From the NCBI GenBank assembly GCA_016776905.1, contig JADHSM010000009.1, forward strand, positions 1 through 64,000: a DNA stretch of 64,000 nucleotides, in the 5' to 3' direction. The stretch is from Planctomycetota bacterium. Its GTDB lineage: Bacteria > Planctomycetota > UBA8108 > UBA1146. Shown piece by piece: positions 61,748 to 64,000 of the stretch. The notes beneath the pieces were generated by a model, which worked only from the letters and a program-made list of their open reading frames with translations, was not told the DNA's origin and ran no database searches. Within the stretch, counting starts at the first letter, position 1, and the number at the start of each line of letters is the position of its first letter. Both the position numbers and the translations under genes were made by a program.

Positions 61748-64000
61748 TTAACAGCCGTTGTAGGTGTCACAAGTGAGGGAGTCAGCTGTGGGATCCTCGC
61801 CGCAGACACTCGGTCCAGGGTCTGTCGGAGCTGGGCCACCCGAGAAGAGTGCAGCAAGACCGTAGATCGCGTCGGCAATATTTACTCCACCGTCGTCATT
61901 TTGGTCACAACTGTCTGCACAACCACAGGGGGTTCCACCCGAGAAGAGGGCTGCCAATAGGAAGACCTCGTCAGCAATATTGAATCCACCATCTTGGTTT
62001 GTATCTCCACGCTTAAAGGTAGGTCCGGTTGATCCACCACCCTCAATGAACTCTGCGTAGGCAAGAGCGAGAGCCGTTTGATCGCCACCGTATCCACCGA
62101 TTTCCCAGGACTGAACGACGGTGTTTCCACCCACGTTTGCAGTACCGGCAATAGCAGTAATGTACGGAGGAATCGGAGCACCCGTGGCATCGACCAAGGC
62201 ATCGTCAGAGAGCCAGAGTGAACCAGCGCCAGACAGTCCTGCATCAGCATTGGCCACCGTCAACTGGTCTGTCCAGTCGTTGTCAGCCTGATCCTGAGTG
62301 TAAGGCACATCAGTATTGGCACTCATATCGAGACCTTGTCCGGAATCTGCTCCGTCCATGGCGGTGAAGGTGTCATCTCCGTCACCAGTATCGTATGTGC
62401 CATCGTCCACGCCATCACGAGCGTCAAACAGGCTGGCTGCGTGAATGAATCCGAAGTGATCTCCACCTTCGAAGTAAACACCCTTACCGGCTTCTCCAAG
62501 TGTTGCGAGTTCGTCACCCTCAGCGACAGAGATACGGTAATCGTTAGGTACGGTTCCTGTCAGAATCCAGACGTTGGAAACTCCTGCGTCACTGGCACAG
62601 GGGTAATCAAGCCAGCTACCTCGGATCAAGCCGACGGTTCTTCCGGCACCCGAAAGAGCGGTTTCAAGAAGTGCTCCACTGTCTACCAGTCCGGGGTCTC
62701 CAGCATTCAGAAGTCCCTCAACTGCGAAGATAAGGTCAGTCTGACCCGCGTAGGTCAGCACAGAGACTGCGACGCCAACGGGGTTGGGGCCGCCACCACA
62801 ATCGGTCACTACCTCGTAAAGGTAGTTGCCATCAGCCGCACCCAAATCGATGTAACTGGTTTCTGTGGCGTCTATGACTGCGAGAGAAACGCCGTCACGC
62901 AGGATTTCCTGAGACGCGGCGTTCGGGTTCGGTGTCCAGTTCAAGGTCACGTCTCCCGTGGTGCACTCTGAAGCTCCTGTGATGTTGGTCGCAGGAACAC
63001 AATCATTAATCGTGTACTCGAGTGCGCCTGTACCTGCTGCGTTGAAGGTACCGAGACGAATGAGGTACTCGGTTCCTGTTGTCGCTGCAAAGGTCGTCTC
63101 AGCGAGGAAAATGTTACAGGCGGGGTTATTAGTCGGGTTTGCACCTAGATTGACATCGTCACTACAGGCGATCGCGAGACTCGGATCATCGAGAAGAGCG
63201 GCGTCATATGTGTAGACGGCAAGAATGGTGTCATCACCGTTGATGGCCGTATTTGGGTTACAGGTACTGACTAATACATCACCGTCGTTGGTGGCGGTGT
63301 AGCGCAAGAAGATGTCGTTGTTGATCTGGACGACACCAGTTCCCGGGTCACAAACAGCGATATCGAGCGGCTGACCAATAGTCGTTGTGTACGGTGTGGC
63401 AATCTCCTGCTGGAAAGTACCTGAAGCAGTGATGCTTGCACCCTCTGGCCAGTTGTTGGCCGGAGCGGTTTGAAGAGTACAACCCGAAGAGTTGATCAAT
63501 GTTCCGGTTCCACCAGGTCCTGTCCAGGAGCTGATCAAAACGTCAACGTCTTGGTATTCGAACTGGGGTCCAGTTGCGAACGTCAAGTCGGTGCTCGGAA
63601 GGATGGCTTCCACATTGCCGTCGACTTCAACGATCCATGAGGTGGCACCACCGGCGTCGTCCCATGTCAGGTTCCAAGTCTGTTCACCGACAGTTTGGCT
63701 ACACTGAAGGTTGGAAACTCCACCAGCGCTGCCACAGGTTCCTGCAGCTGCGACGGAGTAGCCGACGTCCATGATGTAGCGGTTGTTGGCAAAACCAATT
63801 CCGGAGAGAGGGCTGGGGCTGTTCAGGCCGCAAGCCAATGAAACAATGTAACTGACTCCATTTTCGACAGCAGTGTCAGAAGCACCCATGAAGTATGAGT
63901 GTCCGTCAGTTTGTCCGTCGGGGGTGAAAATCTCAACTGCGAGAGTTGCACTGGGTCCGTATGCGGTCATGCACTGAAGTGTCGGATTGTTGGCGCCGAG
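61748..64000 (-). CDS. Secreted multidomain dockerin-like protein, 5' end outside the window
   Basis: Partial: the frame is open through the right edge, so the signal peptide and N-terminus are missing; at least 750 residues are visible. An internal Met at 63970 is not a credible start because the upstream codons are also open. Seen in order: end of a first domain, Fn3-like unit (WIVEVDGNVEAI), PPC-like domain (DIFLRYTATNDGDVLVSTC), Fn3-like unit (ASQEILRDGVSLAVI), then the same module of about 230 residues as in the gene at 58156-61398, and dockerin-like loops RGDTNQDGGFNIADE and DQNDDGGVNIADA with tail CGEDPTADSLTC...C. Tandem paralogue of its neighbour. Confidence 0.85.
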   Translation of the reverse strand, partial: LGANNPTLQCMTAYGPSATLAVEIFTPDGQTDGHSYFMGASDTAVENGVSYIVSLACGLNSPSPLSGIGFANNRYIMDVGYSVAAAGTCGSAGGVSNLQCSQTVGEQTWNLTWDDAGGATSWIVEVDGNVEAILPSTDLTFATGPQFEYQDVDVLISSWTGPGGTGTLINSSGCTLQTAPANNWPEGASITASGTFQQEIATPYTTTIGQPLDIAVCDPGTGVVQINNDIFLRYTATNDGDVLVSTCNPNTAINGDDTILAVYTYDAALLDDPSLAIACSDDVNLGANPTNNPACNIFLAETTFAATTGTEYLIRLGTFNAAGTGALEYTINDCVPATNITGASECTTGDVTLNWTPNPNAASQEILRDGVSLAVIDATETSYIDLGAADGNYLYEVVTDCGGGPNPVGVAVSVLTYAGQTDLIFAVEGLLNAGDPGLVDSGALLETALSGAGRTVGLIRGSWLDYPCASDAGVSNVWILTGTVPNDYRISVAEGDELATLGEAGKGVYFEGGDHFGFIHAASLFDARDGVDDGTYDTGDGDDTFTAMDGADSGQGLDMSANTDVPYTQDQADNDWTDQLTVANADAGLSGAGSLWLSDDALVDATGAPIPPYITAIAGTANVGGNTVVQSWEIGGYGGDQTALALAYAEFIEGGGSTGPTFKRGDTNQDGGFNIADEVFLLAALFSGGTPCGCADSCDQNDDGGVNIADAIYGLAALFSGGPAPTDPGPSVCGEDPTADSLTCDTYNGC

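Overview
The window most likely comes from a marine-type member of the Planctomycetota. Markers for this are a DUF1549/DUF1553 + DUF1501 gene pair, eukaryote-like Ser/Thr kinases with long sensor tails (FGE-sulfatase fold, TPR), Gfo/Idh/MocA and AP-endonuclease-2-like sugar genes, and a large secretome ending in a dockerin-like 'GDxNxD...NIADA...LF' module. Base composition looks moderate. Most gene groups are tightly packed with ATGA/GTGA overlaps. I saw no rRNA, tRNA, CRISPR array or intact insertion sequence.

Layout. (a) 0-6.9 kb: an orphan gene with a possible PD-(D/E)XK site sits directly behind a short xylulokinase. A maleate-isomerase-like + Sua5/YrdC-like operon follows, then a Ser/Thr kinase whose C-terminal FGE-sulfatase domain is cut by an in-frame amber codon. 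(b) 7-12.8 kb: a kinase-TPR receptor, convergent with a three-gene overlapping operon (flavoprotein, ELM1-like protein, Nudix-FolB fusion). (c) 12.8-16.2 kb: a sugar operon (TIM-barrel epimerase/isomerase, Gfo/Idh/MocA oxidoreductase, xylose isomerase) that is the metabolic partner of xylB at 0.7-2 kb. (d) 16.7-23 kb: isochorismatase-family hydrolase coupled to a PAS hybrid histidine kinase, a POT peptide transporter coupled to a secreted HExxH protein, and an orphan D12 adenine methyltransferase. (e) 23-47 kb and 58-64 kb: eight secreted proteins that share a Cys-containing dockerin-like C-terminus. Three of them also carry repeated ~140-residue cohesin-like modules and one is an M4 metalloprotease. 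Between them lie the DUF1501/DUF1549 pair, a prolidase-like peptidase, an HD protein and a VKOR-DsbA fusion that could form disulfides in these exported proteins. (f) 47-58 kb: cupin, S15 hydrolase, LOG protein, DinB-like protein, a putative selenoprotein, a purple-acid-phosphatase-like/DUF4261/NeuC-like operon and MurJ.

The strongest unusual observations are these. First, a secreted thioredoxin-like gene is interrupted by one in-frame UGA, and 17 nt further on lies a 7-bp stem with a 5-nt AGUCU loop that fits the bacterial SECIS model, so it is probably a selenoprotein that normal gene calling splits in two. Second, cohesin-like and dockerin-like modules occur together in the same secreted proteins, with a conserved Cys tail. 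Third, a module of about 230 residues that I cannot name is shared by the two large proteins at the right edge. Fourth, there is a Nudix-dihydroneopterin aldolase fusion in an odd operon. Fifth, there is the amber-interrupted kinase-FGE gene.
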